A DNA stretch of 60,197 nucleotides from Rhodospirillaceae bacterium (GCA_011523655.1 WTGH01000017.1:1-60197), one strand, 5' to 3'. Shown: positions 1-9,000, counted from the stretch's first letter. Translations and numbers: made by a program. Notes: a model not told the origin generated them from the letters alone.

Positions 1-97
1 GACCTGCACGGTAATTGTAGTCACCATGTAGTCTTGATTCGGCCGGCAGGGTTGGGCATATTGCCGGAAATTAGTTTGTGAACAGGAGCGAACCGTC

Positions 98-358
98 ATG
101 GAAGTCGGCTTGCGCGACGCGAAGGCGCGGCTCTCCGAGCTGGTCGCTGCCGCCCAGGGGGGCGAGCGCGTCGTCATCACCAAACACGGCCAGCCCGCGG
201 TCGAACTCGTGCGCTGCGAACGCCGCGGCGGCATCGACTTCGAGAAGCTGGAGGAGGACCGCCGACGTCTCGGGATCATTGGCGACGGCGAACGGTGGCC
301 GGAGGAGTTCAACGATCCCGCCTTCAGCCGCCGGGTGCTCGGCCTCGACGACGATTAG
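98..358 (+). CDS. Phd/YefM-type antitoxin
   Basis: 86-aa protein with the Phd/YefM pattern: an N-terminal 'LRDAKARLSELV' DNA-binding segment, then 'VVITKHGQPAVELV', the usual beta-hairpin of this family. The acidic C-terminus would wrap a PIN toxin. An AGGAGCG Shine-Dalgarno lies about 8 nt before the ATG. The PIN toxin gene starts 10 nt after its stop in another frame, the normal antitoxin-toxin order. By family knowledge it neutralises the toxin and represses the operon; the specific operator was not identified. Confidence 0.85.
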   Translation: MEVGLRDAKARLSELVAAAQGGERVVITKHGQPAVELVRCERRGGIDFEKLEEDRRRLGIIGDGERWPEEFNDPAFSRRVLGLDDD

Positions 359-368
359 CCAGACGGCG

Positions 369-776
369 ATGCGGGTGCTGCTCGACACGTCCTATCTCTA
401 TGACTTCATGGAGGCGCCGGGCGAGTTTTTTGATTTTGAGTTGCGCATCCTCGTCGCGCGCGACGCGCAGTTTTTCGTCAGCGCCGTGTCGATCTGGGAA
501 ATGCGGCTGAAATTCAATGCCCGGCATCCGTCGGGTATGCGCAAGAGCCGGTTCGACCCGGAGGATGCGGTCGCGGCTCTCGAGAGACAGGGCGTGACGT
601 TCCTGCCGATGACGATTCTGCATGCCGCGCGACCGCTCGAAACGCCGCTCGGTCACCGGGATCCGTTCGACGAACTACTGCTGGTCACGGCGCAGGAGGA
701 GGGGCTCAGACTGCTCACCATCGACAGGCAACTTGTCGGCCATCCCCTGGCCCTCACGCTGGAAGGGTACGCCTAG
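369..776 (+). CDS. PIN-domain ribonuclease toxin (VapC-like)
   Basis: 135-aa PIN protein. Acidic residues expected for metal binding are visible: D6 in 'VLLDTSYLY', E in 'VSIWEMRLK', and the C-terminal 'HRDPFDELLLVTA' and 'LTIDRQL' segments. The reading frame is open further upstream, but the family begins at 'MRVLLDTS', so the ATG at 369 is chosen. It partners the Phd-like antitoxin just upstream. By homology it cleaves RNA; the target is unknown. Confidence 0.85.
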   Translation: MRVLLDTSYLYDFMEAPGEFFDFELRILVARDAQFFVSAVSIWEMRLKFNARHPSGMRKSRFDPEDAVAALERQGVTFLPMTILHAARPLETPLGHRDPFDELLLVTAQEEGLRLLTIDRQLVGHPLALTLEGYA

Positions 777-860
777 CAGGGACGCCCCGCCCGCTTGCTC
801 CGCCGGGCGGCGGGCCGTAGATTGCGCCATCCGCACCGTTGACGCCGAGAGATACGCGCC

Positions 861-2981
861 ATGCCGCTCGACGCCGCGCCCCCGGACACGAAACCGGACG
901 CGAAGCCCGAAATCGTTCCCTCGACCTGCCCGCACGATTGCCCGAGCACCTGCGCGCTCGATGTCGAGCGGCTCGACGCGCACACCATCGGCCGGGTCCA
1001 CGGCGCCAGGAGCAACGACTATACCGCCGGCGTGGTCTGCGCCAAGGTCGCGCGCTATGCCGAGCGGGTCCACCATCCGGCGCGCCTGACCCGGCCGCTG
1101 CGCCGCGTCGGGCCGAAGGGCGCGGGCATCGACGCCTTCGCGCCGATCAGCTGGGACGAGGCGCTGGACGAGGTCGCCGCCCGGCTCAAGGACATCGCCG
1201 AAGAGTGGGGCGGCGAGGCGGTCTGGCCCTACTTCTACGCCGGCACCATGGGGCTGGTGCAGCGCGACGGCATCGACCGGCTGCGCCACGCCATGCGGTA
1301 TTCGCGCCAGCACTCGACCTTCTGCAACACGCTGGCGGACGCCGGCTGGCTCGCCGGGGTCGGCGTCAAATACGGCGTCGATCCGCGCGAGATGCAGGAT
1401 GCCGACCTGATCGTGGTCTGGGGCGGCAACCCGGTCAACACCCAGGTCAACGTGATGACCCACATCGCCCGGGCGCGCAGGAACCGCGGCGCCCGGCTGG
1501 TCGTCGTCGACCCCTACCGCACCGGCACGGCCGAACAGGCGGACATGCACCTGGCCGTGCGGCCCGGCACCGACGGCGCGCTCGCCTGCGCCGTCATGCA
1601 TATCCTGTTCCGCGACGGCCACGCCGACCGGGACTATCTTGAGAAGTACACCGACCGCCCGGCGGAGCTGGAAGCCCATCTGCAATCCCGCGGACCGGAC
1701 TGGGCGGCGGACATCACCGGCCTTTCGACCGATGAGATCGAGGCCTTCGCCGCCATCTACGGCCGGACCGAGCGCGCCTATATCCGCATCGGCTACGGCT
1801 TCACCCGCTCGCGCAACGGCGCGGCCAACCTGCACGCCGTGACCTGCCTGCCCGCCGTCGCCGGCAAGTGGCGGCACCATGCCGGCGGCGCGCTCTATTC
1901 CAACGGCGGCCTCTACCCGGTCGACGCCACGCTGATCCGCGGCCTCGACGTCATGGATAAGGGGACCCGGCTGCTCGACCAGTCGCGCATCGGCCCGATC
2001 CTGACCGGCGATCCCCGGGACATCGGCAGCGGCGGCGACAGTGACGACGACCGGGTGCCGGTCAAGGCGCTGTTCATCCAGAACACCAACCCAATCATGG
2101 TGGCGCCGGAGAGCGCGAAGGTGCGCGAAGGCTTCCTGCGCGACGACCTGTTCGTCTGCATCCAGGAGCAGTTCATGACCGAGACCGCGGCGATGGCCGA
2201 TATCGTCCTGCCGGCGACGACCTTCCTCGAGCATGACGACATGTATGTCGCCGGCGGCCACACCTATCTCCAGGTCGCGCGCAAGGTCATCGAGCCGCTC
2301 GGCGAATGCCGGTCGAACCACGAGGTGCTGTGCGGCCTGGCGCAGCGCTTCGGCAACAACCATCCCGGCTTCCGCATGACGGAGTGGGAGATCATCGACG
2401 CGACGCTGAAGGCCTCGGGCCTGGGCGACGCCGACACGGTGGCGGACGGCCGCTGGATCGACTGCGCCAAGCCGGCGGACGAGATGCATTTCCGCACCGG
2501 CTTCGGCCATCCGGACGGCCGGTTCCGGTTCCGCCCGGACTGGTCGAAGGTCGGCCGCGACAGCGCGCGCATGCCGGCCCTGCCCGACCATTTCGCGGTC
2601 ATCGACGCGGCCGACGGCGACCATCCCTTCCGCCTAGTGACCGCGCCGGCGCGCAACTATCTCAACAGCAGCTTCACCGAGACGCCGACCTCGCAGCGGC
2701 GCGAGGGCCGGCCGACGATCAAGCTGCGCCCGGAGGACCTCGCGGCGATCGGCGCCGCCGACGGCGCGCGGGTGCGGGTCGGCAACCGCCGGGCGAGCAT
2801 CGTGCTCCACGCCGAGGCCTTCGACGGCATGCAGCGCGGCGTCGCCATCGTCGAGAGCCTCTGGCCCAACGCCGCCTTCGAGGAGGGCCTCGGCGTCAAC
2901 GCCCTGGTCAGCGCCGACCCTGGCCCCCCGCTCGGCGGCGCGGTGTACCACGATACGGCGGTGTGGGTGCGGCGGGCGTAG
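861..2981 (+). CDS. Molybdopterin-dependent oxidoreductase (DMSO-reductase superfamily)
   Basis: 706-aa protein that starts with a 4Fe-4S motif C23-x3-C27-x3-C31 ('CPHDCPSTC') and a fourth Cys at about residue 60. The molybdopterin domain follows ('VVWGGNPVNTQVNVMTH', 'NTNPIMVAPES', 'MADIVLPATTFLEHDD'). The C-terminal molydopterin-dinucleotide-binding domain is present ('TAPARNYLNSSF'). There is no Tat signal, so a cytoplasmic enzyme is likely. It has no electron-transfer subunit nearby, and its substrate cannot be told from sequence. A candidate Mo-ligand Cys lies in 'QHSTFCNTLAD'. The start was taken at the ATG shortly before the Fe-S motif. Confidence 0.85.
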   Translation: MPLDAAPPDTKPDAKPEIVPSTCPHDCPSTCALDVERLDAHTIGRVHGARSNDYTAGVVCAKVARYAERVHHPARLTRPLRRVGPKGAGIDAFAPISWDEALDEVAARLKDIAEEWGGEAVWPYFYAGTMGLVQRDGIDRLRHAMRYSRQHSTFCNTLADAGWLAGVGVKYGVDPREMQDADLIVVWGGNPVNTQVNVMTHIARARRNRGARLVVVDPYRTGTAEQADMHLAVRPGTDGALACAVMHILFRDGHADRDYLEKYTDRPAELEAHLQSRGPDWAADITGLSTDEIEAFAAIYGRTERAYIRIGYGFTRSRNGAANLHAVTCLPAVAGKWRHHAGGALYSNGGLYPVDATLIRGLDVMDKGTRLLDQSRIGPILTGDPRDIGSGGDSDDDRVPVKALFIQNTNPIMVAPESAKVREGFLRDDLFVCIQEQFMTETAAMADIVLPATTFLEHDDMYVAGGHTYLQVARKVIEPLGECRSNHEVLCGLAQRFGNNHPGFRMTEWEIIDATLKASGLGDADTVADGRWIDCAKPADEMHFRTGFGHPDGRFRFRPDWSKVGRDSARMPALPDHFAVIDAADGDHPFRLVTAPARNYLNSSFTETPTSQRREGRPTIKLRPEDLAAIGAADGARVRVGNRRASIVLHAEAFDGMQRGVAIVESLWPNAAFEEGLGVNALVSADPGPPLGGAVYHDTAVWVRRA

Positions 2982-3015
2982 GGGGCTGCATCTAACCGGA
3001 GGGCGGCAAGCCCCG

Positions 3016-5838
3016 ATGCGCCTGTCGTGGAACGAGGTGCGCGCCCGCGCCGCCGCCTTCGCCCGTGAGTGGCGCGATGCCGCCTACGAGAAGGGCGAAG
3101 CCCAGAGCTTCTACAACGAGTTCTTTGAGATTTTCGGGAAGCGCCGTCGTGACGTTGCCCGCTACGAGCAACATGTCTCCAAGCTCGACAATAGCTCCGG
3201 GTTCATCGACCTGTTCTGGCCCGGCGTTCTTATCGTCGAGCAGAAAAGCGCCGGGCGCGACCTGAAGGCGGCCTACGAACAGGCCGGCGAGTATTTCGAC
3301 GCGCTGTCCGAGCGCGACCGCCCGCGCTTCATCCTGGTCAGCGACTTCCAGACCTTCGAGCTGCACGACCTGGACGAGCGCGAGACGGCCTCCTTCGCGC
3401 TGGCCGACCTGCCCGCCAACGTCGAGAAATTCGGCTTCATCCTCGGCGTCACCCGCCGGACCTTCCGCGACCAGGATCCCGCCAACAACAAGGCCGCCGA
3501 ACTGGTCGGCCACCTGCACGATGCACTCGAAGCCGCGGGCTATAAGGGTCACGATCTCGAACGGTTCCTGGTGCGGATCGTCTTCTGCCTGTTCGCCGAC
3601 GACACCGGCATTTTCCAGCGCGACATTTTCCTCGACCTGATCGAGGAACGGACGAGCGCGGACGGATCGGACACCGGCGCCCGGCTGGCGGAACTGTTCC
3701 AGGTTCTCGATACGCCGGAGGCCGACCGCCAGACGACGCTGGACGAAGACCTCGCCCGCTTTCCCTACATCAACGGCGCCCTGTTCGACGGGCCGCTCAG
3801 AATTCCGTCCTTCGATTCGGCCATGCGCGCGGCGCTGCTCGACGCCTGCCGCTTCGACTGGTCGAACATCTCGCCGGCGATCTTCGGCGCGCTGTTCCAG
3901 TCGGTCATGAACCCGGAGGAGCGCCGGACGCAGGGGGCACACTACACAACCGAGAAGAACATCCTGAAGGTGATCGAGCCGCTATTCCTCGACGACCTGC
4001 GCGCCGAGTTCGCCCGGCTGAAGGCACGGCGCGACACCCGCCGCCGGGCGGAACTGCTGCGCTTTCAGGAGCGGCTCGGCACGCTGCGATTCTTCGACCC
4101 GGCCTGCGGCTGCGGCAATTTCCTGATTATCGCCTACCGCGAATTGCGCGCGCTCGAAATCGAGGTGCTGCGGGAAATCCTTCCGCGGCACCGGACGGGC
4201 GTGCAACAGACAGATGTGCTGACAGGTACGCTTTCGGTCGTCGACGTGGACCAATTCTACGGCATCGAGATCGGCGAGTTCCCGGCCCGGATCGCCGAGA
4301 CCGCGCTGTGGATGATGGACCACATCATGAATAACCGGTTGAGCCTCGCCTTCGGCCGGACCTTTGCGCGGATACCGCTAGAAACGTCTCCGCATATCAA
4401 GGTCGGCAACGCGCTTAAAATGGACTGGCACGCGTTCCTGCCCGCCGAATACTGCTCATACGTCTTCGGCAATCCGCCCTTCGTCGGCCACCAGTGGCGG
4501 ACGAAATCCCAACAGGAGGACATGGCGCGGATTTGGGGAACGAAGGGGCAGGTCAACCGGCTGGATTATGTCACCTGCTGGTTCAACAAGGCTGCCGGGT
4601 ATGCCGCAGCCAATCGCGCGATAGAGACCGCGTTCGTCTCCACCAATTCGATATCGCAGGGGGAGCAATGCGGGATTTTGTGGCCGGTCCTGTTTGGCCG
4701 CGACCTGTCGATCCGGTTTGCGCACCGGACCTTCCAGTGGAACAGCGAAGCGCGGGGAGCCGCCGCGGTCCATTGCGTGATTATCGGCCTGACCTTCGCG
4801 GAAGCCGGAAAACGCCGGATTTACGACTACGACCATGTGCGCGGGGAACCGCACGCTTCGGAGGTCGCGCGCATCAACGGCTACCTGATCGACGGCCCGC
4901 AGTATGCCGTTCCCGCCCGCTCTTCGCCGCCCGAAGGCCGGCTGAAAATGCACAAGGGCAGCCAGCCGACCGACGGCGCTCGCCTGAAGAAGCCGGACGG
5001 CGGTTATCTCAAGTTCAGCAACCTGATCCTTGAAGAAAGCGACCGCGAGGAACTTCTGGCCGCTGACCCGGACTCCAAAAAGTGGCTGAAACCCTATGTC
5101 GGCGGCGACGAAATGATTTCCGGCAAGTGGCGCTGGTGCCTTTGGCTGAAGGATGCGAACCCGGCCGAATTGAAGGCGTCGAAACCGGTTATGGAGCGGC
5201 TTGAGCGCGTCCGCACCGGACGGCTGCAAAGCCCGACCGCCAGCGTCCAGGACTTTGCGAAGTATCCCACACTCTTTACGCAGGACAGGCAGCCGGACAC
5301 CGACTACCTCGCCATCCCCGAAGTATCGTCCGAAACGCGAGAATACATTCCGATCACTATGCTGCCGCCGAGTGTGATTGCGTCCAACAAGCTCCAGATT
5401 ATTCCCGGCGCGCCGCTGCACTATTTCGGCCTTTTGACATCGACGATGCACATGGCCTGGATGCGAACGGTCAGCGGGCGGCTCAAAAGCGACTACAGCT
5501 ATTCGCCCTCCGTCTACAATTCCTTCCCGTGGCCGGACATGACGGATGCGCAGCGGGATCGGATCGCGGCCTTGTCCCAAGCCGTTCTCGACGCGCGGGC
5601 TGCGTTTCCCGACACGCCGCTGGACGCGCTCTATAACGCGGACACCATGCCACCCGCCCTGCGCAAGGCTCACGTCGCTCTCGACCGCGCCGTGGACCGG
5701 CTCTACCGCCGCAAGGTCTTCGCCACCGAACGCGAACGCGTCGAACACCTGTTCGCGCTATACGAAAAGATGCGCGCACCACTGGCGGCGAGGATGACAG
5801 GGAAGAAGCAGCGTGCGCGACGGAAAAAACCATCCTGA
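3016..5838 (+). CDS. MmeI-like type IIL restriction-methylation enzyme
   Basis: 940-aa single-chain restriction and N6-adenine methyltransferase protein. The N-terminal nuclease motif is D65-x9-E75-Q-K77 ('FIDLFWPGVLIVEQK'), the same spacing as in MmeI. A helical spacer follows. The methylase has motif I 'DPACGCGNF' (361-369) and motif IV 'NPPF' (486-489). The C-terminal roughly 300 residues would be the target recognition domain. The size is close to MmeI (about 919 aa). By family knowledge one protein cuts about 20 bp from its site and methylates a single strand. A GGAGGG Shine-Dalgarno precedes the ATG. It stands alone, without separate R or S genes. The recognition sequence is unknown. 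Confidence 0.88.
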   Translation: MRLSWNEVRARAAAFAREWRDAAYEKGEAQSFYNEFFEIFGKRRRDVARYEQHVSKLDNSSGFIDLFWPGVLIVEQKSAGRDLKAAYEQAGEYFDALSERDRPRFILVSDFQTFELHDLDERETASFALADLPANVEKFGFILGVTRRTFRDQDPANNKAAELVGHLHDALEAAGYKGHDLERFLVRIVFCLFADDTGIFQRDIFLDLIEERTSADGSDTGARLAELFQVLDTPEADRQTTLDEDLARFPYINGALFDGPLRIPSFDSAMRAALLDACRFDWSNISPAIFGALFQSVMNPEERRTQGAHYTTEKNILKVIEPLFLDDLRAEFARLKARRDTRRRAELLRFQERLGTLRFFDPACGCGNFLIIAYRELRALEIEVLREILPRHRTGVQQTDVLTGTLSVVDVDQFYGIEIGEFPARIAETALWMMDHIMNNRLSLAFGRTFARIPLETSPHIKVGNALKMDWHAFLPAEYCSYVFGNPPFVGHQWRTKSQQEDMARIWGTKGQVNRLDYVTCWFNKAAGYAAANRAIETAFVSTNSISQGEQCGILWPVLFGRDLSIRFAHRTFQWNSEARGAAAVHCVIIGLTFAEAGKRRIYDYDHVRGEPHASEVARINGYLIDGPQYAVPARSSPPEGRLKMHKGSQPTDGARLKKPDGGYLKFSNLILEESDREELLAADPDSKKWLKPYVGGDEMISGKWRWCLWLKDANPAELKASKPVMERLERVRTGRLQSPTASVQDFAKYPTLFTQDRQPDTDYLAIPEVSSETREYIPITMLPPSVIASNKLQIIPGAPLHYFGLLTSTMHMAWMRTVSGRLKSDYSYSPSVYNSFPWPDMTDAQRDRIAALSQAVLDARAAFPDTPLDALYNADTMPPALRKAHVALDRAVDRLYRRKVFATERERVEHLFALYEKMRAPLAARMTGKKQRARRKKPS

Positions 5839-6078
5839 ACCGGGCGCTTACAGCAGCTGAATCGGTTGGGTTTACCTAGGCAAATGAGTGTAGTGGAAAA
5901 GGATATTTGCCAACTTATAAAGCGTTATTTGAGCGAATTTTTCTCTGTCACAATATACGAAAATTGGACGCATTAGAAATTATGCTAAAATCTGTTCGCA
6001 GTATCGTCGAGAAATTCTCCATCATACCATTTGGTCGATAGATGTATTTGCCAGCGACAAACAGTTGGTTAGATACTT

Positions 6079-6693
6079 CTAAGATTTCTTAATCATAAAT
6101 CTGCCCATATTATCAATCATAATTCTATATTTTAATACCTCACCATCTAAGTGTTTTTTCAAAATTATTGATTCTCCAGAAACCGATAACTTTGTTTGGG
6201 TCCACCAGTTTGCCGGAACTCTATGTCCAATTTGAATTAGAATTTGCTCTATTATTCGAGCAGTAACATTAATTTTGCTTGGGGCATTATTACCGGATTT
6301 CACCGCAATTATACCGGGACATTGCGTGTTTGAAATTGACACGACGCGGTTGTCAGGAAAGAAATCTTTGTGGTTAAATGTAATTAGAATTCGCTTAGAT
6401 TTTTTGGCTGCGTTGGCTATAGCTTTGTCCTCTTGTCTGGCTAACTCTGAAGACACGACATTTGAAATGTTCAGATTTATGTCGAGCAGGTCCTCCAGAA
6501 CTCTCGCGTCTTCGTCAAAAAGAACACGCAGCGGCCTAGATGGCAGCGATGGATTAAATCCCGGAAGTTCATATAATGGGCGATAGCCCTTAAAATGTTT
6601 TTTGCTCTTTAATTCTGTTGGTTTGAATCTTGCTCCCCGCTTGGGTCTTGCCTTAATTCCCCGATTATTCCATCTGCTATTCGGCACCGGCAA
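6079..6693 (-). CDS. PIN-like (DUF5615-type) putative toxin
   Basis: About 204 aa, AT-rich. After a basic 50-residue leader comes a Mut7-C/DUF5615-like PIN fold: 'RVLFDEDARVLEDLL', then 'AIANAAKKSKRILITFNHKDF' with the acidic positions typical of the family, and 'PGIIAVKSG'. It overlaps the end of the upstream Panacea gene, so the two are co-transcribed and probably translationally coupled. The start is uncertain: TTG at 6693 or GTG at 6687. The role as the toxin of the pair is inferred from gene order and fold. Codon and base use differ sharply from the GC-rich flanks, a sign of transfer. Confidence 0.6.
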   Translation of the reverse strand: MPVPNSRWNNRGIKARPKRGARFKPTELKSKKHFKGYRPLYELPGFNPSLPSRPLRVLFDEDARVLEDLLDINLNISNVVSSELARQEDKAIANAAKKSKRILITFNHKDFFPDNRVVSISNTQCPGIIAVKSGNNAPSKINVTARIIEQILIQIGHRVPANWWTQTKLSVSGESIILKKHLDGEVLKYRIMIDNMGRFMIKKS

Positions 6694-7147
6694 GTCCAGA
6701 AAAGTAATTTTTCATAGTTTCTCTTGAAATTAGTCTATTTGATCGTTCATCTTCTCTAAGCCCATGACGAGCTTCAATCCATGGATCCTCCTCATGCGTC
6801 ATTCTTTCAAGCGTGTATGCGGAAAAATCGCCATATGCAGACATCAATTCGTCGATGTGCTCCTTAACTCTAGCATTTACGCTAGGAAGCGGAACTTTGC
6901 GAGAAATCGGTTTCCAATAGTAGCTCTTGAATTCTCTCCAAACCGAAGGCACAACTGGCCCTCTCGGCCAAGCTTGAATGTCGGCCGAGAAAAGAGATTT
7001 AGAATAAAATGCGAGATACCAGCCTTCTGCGTAATACAGAAGCTTCTGGAGTTTCAAATTGGAAATAGGGTCGCCGTGTCGCTGCGAGAATGCAACTAGA
7101 TAATTTGCAACCGTGTGAACTTCAGAATCCGCCCTTTTTGCGGCCAT
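6677..7147 (-). CDS. Panacea (DUF4065/SocA-like) antitoxin
   Basis: 156-aa Panacea-domain protein. Diagnostic stretches are 'VANYLVAFSQRHGDPISNLK', 'LQKLLYYAEGWYLA' and 'WPRGPVVPSVWREF'. The family serves as interchangeable antitoxins for many unrelated toxins. A strong AAAGGAGAG Shine-Dalgarno lies just before the ATG at 7147. It is the first gene of a two-gene unit with the PIN-like gene, overlapping it by about 17 bp. It is AT-rich like its partner. Confidence 0.8.
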   Translation of the reverse strand: MAAKRADSEVHTVANYLVAFSQRHGDPISNLKLQKLLYYAEGWYLAFYSKSLFSADIQAWPRGPVVPSVWREFKSYYWKPISRKVPLPSVNARVKEHIDELMSAYGDFSAYTLERMTHEEDPWIEARHGLREDERSNRLISRETMKNYFSGLAGAE

Positions 7148-7177
7148 GATGCTCTCCTTTGGAAAAGATTCTGGGCG

Positions 7178-7357
7178 TCACATGTTGTCTAACCTTAACT
7201 CCTCATCCTCCAATTTTCGCCGCTCCGTGCCTCCTCCGGTGACAGCCCACGCCTGCGCTTCCGGCGTGGCGCATACGCTCACGTCCATTTCGAACTCGGC
7301 TTTGCTGGGCTGATGGGCGGCGGCCGGGTCGCGGGCATTCTTGCTGCCATTTTCCAT
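7178..7357 (-). CDS. Possible separate 59-aa small protein
   Basis: Within the DUF5131 frame an ATG at 7357 is preceded by a good GGGAGG Shine-Dalgarno. It starts a 59-aa acidic protein ('MENGSKNARDPAAAHQPSKA...'). This suggests an independent small gene downstream of DUF5131, so translation could begin both here and at 8227. Function unknown; no motif recognised. Confidence 0.4.
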   Translation of the reverse strand: MENGSKNARDPAAAHQPSKAEFEMDVSVCATPEAQAWAVTGGGTERRKLEDEELRLDNM

Positions 7358-8227
7358 GGCAAACCTCCCTTTCATATCCCACGATGTCTTACAATGTGCC
7401 ATGAAATCCCATGAATTCCAATAATTTGTACTTACCGCGCATGCCGCACTCACATTTACGGTCCCCTTACGCGGCCTGTAGGGGACCCGTGACGAGCTCC
7501 GACGCAATGTGCCAGGGAATCCATTCCACTCCTTGCCGTCGAGCAAGCGCCCTCCCGCCTTGGGGCGCGCGCCACCCCACTGCTTGAAGAAGAAGGGCAC
7601 ACCCTCCAAAGCGCAGCGGTCACGCAGGGCGCGGACCCATTCAAGGTGCATCGGGCGCGCGCCCGGCCCGCTCTCGCCGCCGGCGATGACCCAGGAAATT
7701 CCCTCCAGATCAATCTCGCCCACCGGGCCGAGCAGCGGTTCGGCTGACAGGAACCGCACCGCCGCCGGCGCGTCCTGCAAGTGCCGGATTCTGCCCGCCG
7801 CCGCGCTATCTTCGACCGAGACGCCGCACCAGATATGCTTCGGCGCCATGCCTTCGCCATACCGGCGTTTCAGGTAATCCCGCATCAGCGAGCTGCGCTT
7901 GGTCAAGACCTGGTAGGTGTGGCGGTTCACGGTCTCCATTCGGTCGAACACCTTGTCGATGAACTCGCGCGGCACGTCCTTGTGGAACAGGTCGCTCATC
8001 GAATTGACAAAAATCATGCGCCGCTTTCTCCAGCGTTCCGGCTGGTCCAGCCGCGCCGGCCAGAGGTGCAGGTCGAATCCCTGCTCATAGGGATGGCCGG
8101 GAACACCGCGCCAACGTTCGGCGAAGCGCGCCGCATAGCAGTTGTCGCAGCCGCGCGTGATTTTCGTACAACCCGTCACCGGGTTCCACGTCGCGTCGGT
8201 CCATTCGATCGCCGAATTGTCGGCCAT
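7178..8227 (-). CDS. DUF5131 (phage Gp37/Gp68) family protein, C-terminally extended
   Basis: Starts 'MADNSAIEWTDATWNPVTGC' with Cys cluster C-x6-C-x2-C ('CTKITRGCDNC'), the hallmark of DUF5131, whose biochemical role is not settled. The ATG at 8227 is chosen because homology begins there and GGGGGAGG precedes it, although the frame is open further upstream. The recognisable domain ends near 'GKEWNGFP' (about 7520). The frame then reads without a stop through a repeat-like intergenic segment and into a 59-aa small ORF, ending at 7178. That tail is unlike the family. A LexA-type box lies about 150 bp upstream. Confidence 0.75.
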   Translation of the reverse strand: MADNSAIEWTDATWNPVTGCTKITRGCDNCYAARFAERWRGVPGHPYEQGFDLHLWPARLDQPERWRKRRMIFVNSMSDLFHKDVPREFIDKVFDRMETVNRHTYQVLTKRSSLMRDYLKRRYGEGMAPKHIWCGVSVEDSAAAGRIRHLQDAPAAVRFLSAEPLLGPVGEIDLEGISWVIAGGESGPGARPMHLEWVRALRDRCALEGVPFFFKQWGGARPKAGGRLLDGKEWNGFPGTLRRSSSRVPYRPRKGTVNVSAACAVSTNYWNSWDFMAHCKTSWDMKGRFAMENGSKNARDPAAAHQPSKAEFEMDVSVCATPEAQAWAVTGGGTERRKLEDEELRLDNM

Positions 8228-8377
8228 GGCAGCCTCCCCCAAAACGCCCATCGCCTGCCGCCGGGCTGCGCCCGCGCGCCGTTCATGCCGCCGCGGTGCG
8301 CCGGACGCAATGCGCTCGCCGCCGCAGTGCCCCGACCGTTCGCGCCGGCCCGGAAATCTCCTCATAGCCAAATTATA

Positions 8378-8392
8378 GAACATTTATCGAAC
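8378..8392. promoter_or_regulatory. LexA (SOS) box, GAAC-N7-GAAC
   Basis: GAACATTTATCGAAC matches the alphaproteobacterial LexA direct repeat GTTC-N7-GTTC exactly on the complementary strand. It sits in an AT-rich spot upstream of the DUF5131 gene on the minus strand, so DNA-damage control of that gene is likely. Confidence 0.65.
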
Positions 8393-8446
8393 ATCTAGCG
8401 TCTGCGCCGCGCCGGGTCAACGCATATCCGCCGCCCGCGCGCGGTC

Positions 8447-8476
8447 TTGTACATTTCGGTATTGATTTAGTATAAT
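8447..8476 (+). promoter_or_regulatory. Candidate brnTA promoter
   Basis: TTGTAC at 8447-8452 and a perfect TATAAT at 8471-8476, spaced 18 bp, 20 bp before the brnT ATG. BrnTA operons are normally autorepressed by the BrnT-BrnA complex binding over the promoter; the operator was not resolved. Confidence 0.4.
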
Positions 8477-8495
8477 TTCAGCGCCATTTATTTGC

Positions 8496-8759
8496 ATGGA
8501 CTTCGAATTCGATCCGGCCAAAAGCGCGGGCAACAAGGCGAAGCACGGCATCGATTTCGACGAGGCGCAGGCGCTGTGGGACGATTTCCGGTTGCTCGAA
8601 GCGCCGGCCCGGACTGTGGACGAGCCGCGCTTCATCGTCATCGGACGGATCGGGAGCCGGCACTGGTCGGCCGTGTGCACCCGCCGCGGCGAGCGGATTC
8701 GGATCATCTCGGTCCGCCGCGCCCGCAGAGAGGAGATCGAGCGCTATGAAAACCCTTGA
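8496..8759 (+). CDS. brnT: BrnT ribonuclease toxin
   Basis: 87-aa BrnT-family toxin: 'FEFDPAKSAGNKAKHGIDF', 'ALWDDFRLLEAPART', 'RFIVIGRIGSRHWSAV' and 'RIRIISVRRARREEIERYE' follow the family order. The fold is RelE-like and the protein cleaves RNA by homology. It overlaps the brnA gene by 14 bp. The toxin comes first, as usual for this system. Confidence 0.92.
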   Translation: MDFEFDPAKSAGNKAKHGIDFDEAQALWDDFRLLEAPARTVDEPRFIVIGRIGSRHWSAVCTRRGERIRIISVRRARREEIERYENP

Positions 8760-9000
8760 ATCGAAAGCCCCCGAACTGAAAGCGAGCGCGTTCGACCGGG
8801 CGTTCGACGCCGGCGAGGATGTAAGCGAGCATGTCGACTGGGCGCAGGCGCGGCGGGTCAATCTGGAGCCCAGGCGGGTCAATGTCGATTTCCCGGCCTG
8901 GGTCGTTGACGCGCTCGACCGGGAGGCCCGGCTGCGCGGCGTCCCGCGGCAGTCGCTCATCAAGCTGTGGATCGCCGAACGGCTGACGGAAACCGGCTGA
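8746..9000 (+). CDS. brnA: BrnA antitoxin
   Basis: 84 aa. The N-terminal part binds the toxin; the C-terminal ribbon-helix-helix motif is 'RRVNVDFPAWVVDALDREAR' followed by 'QSLIKLWIAERL'. The ATG at 8746 lies inside the end of brnT, giving translational coupling. It neutralises BrnT and represses the operon by family knowledge. Confidence 0.9.
   Translation: MKTLESKAPELKASAFDRAFDAGEDVSEHVDWAQARRVNLEPRRVNVDFPAWVVDALDREARLRGVPRQSLIKLWIAERLTETG

Noticed and set aside
777..860. GC-rich inverted repeat as a terminator after the PIN toxin
   Set aside because: CCGCCCG/CGGGCGG can pair but the loop is irregular and no T-run follows, so a terminator cannot be claimed.
675..2624. Long frame antisense to the molybdopterin oxidoreductase
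   Set aside because: Typical codon-position shadow in GC-rich DNA.
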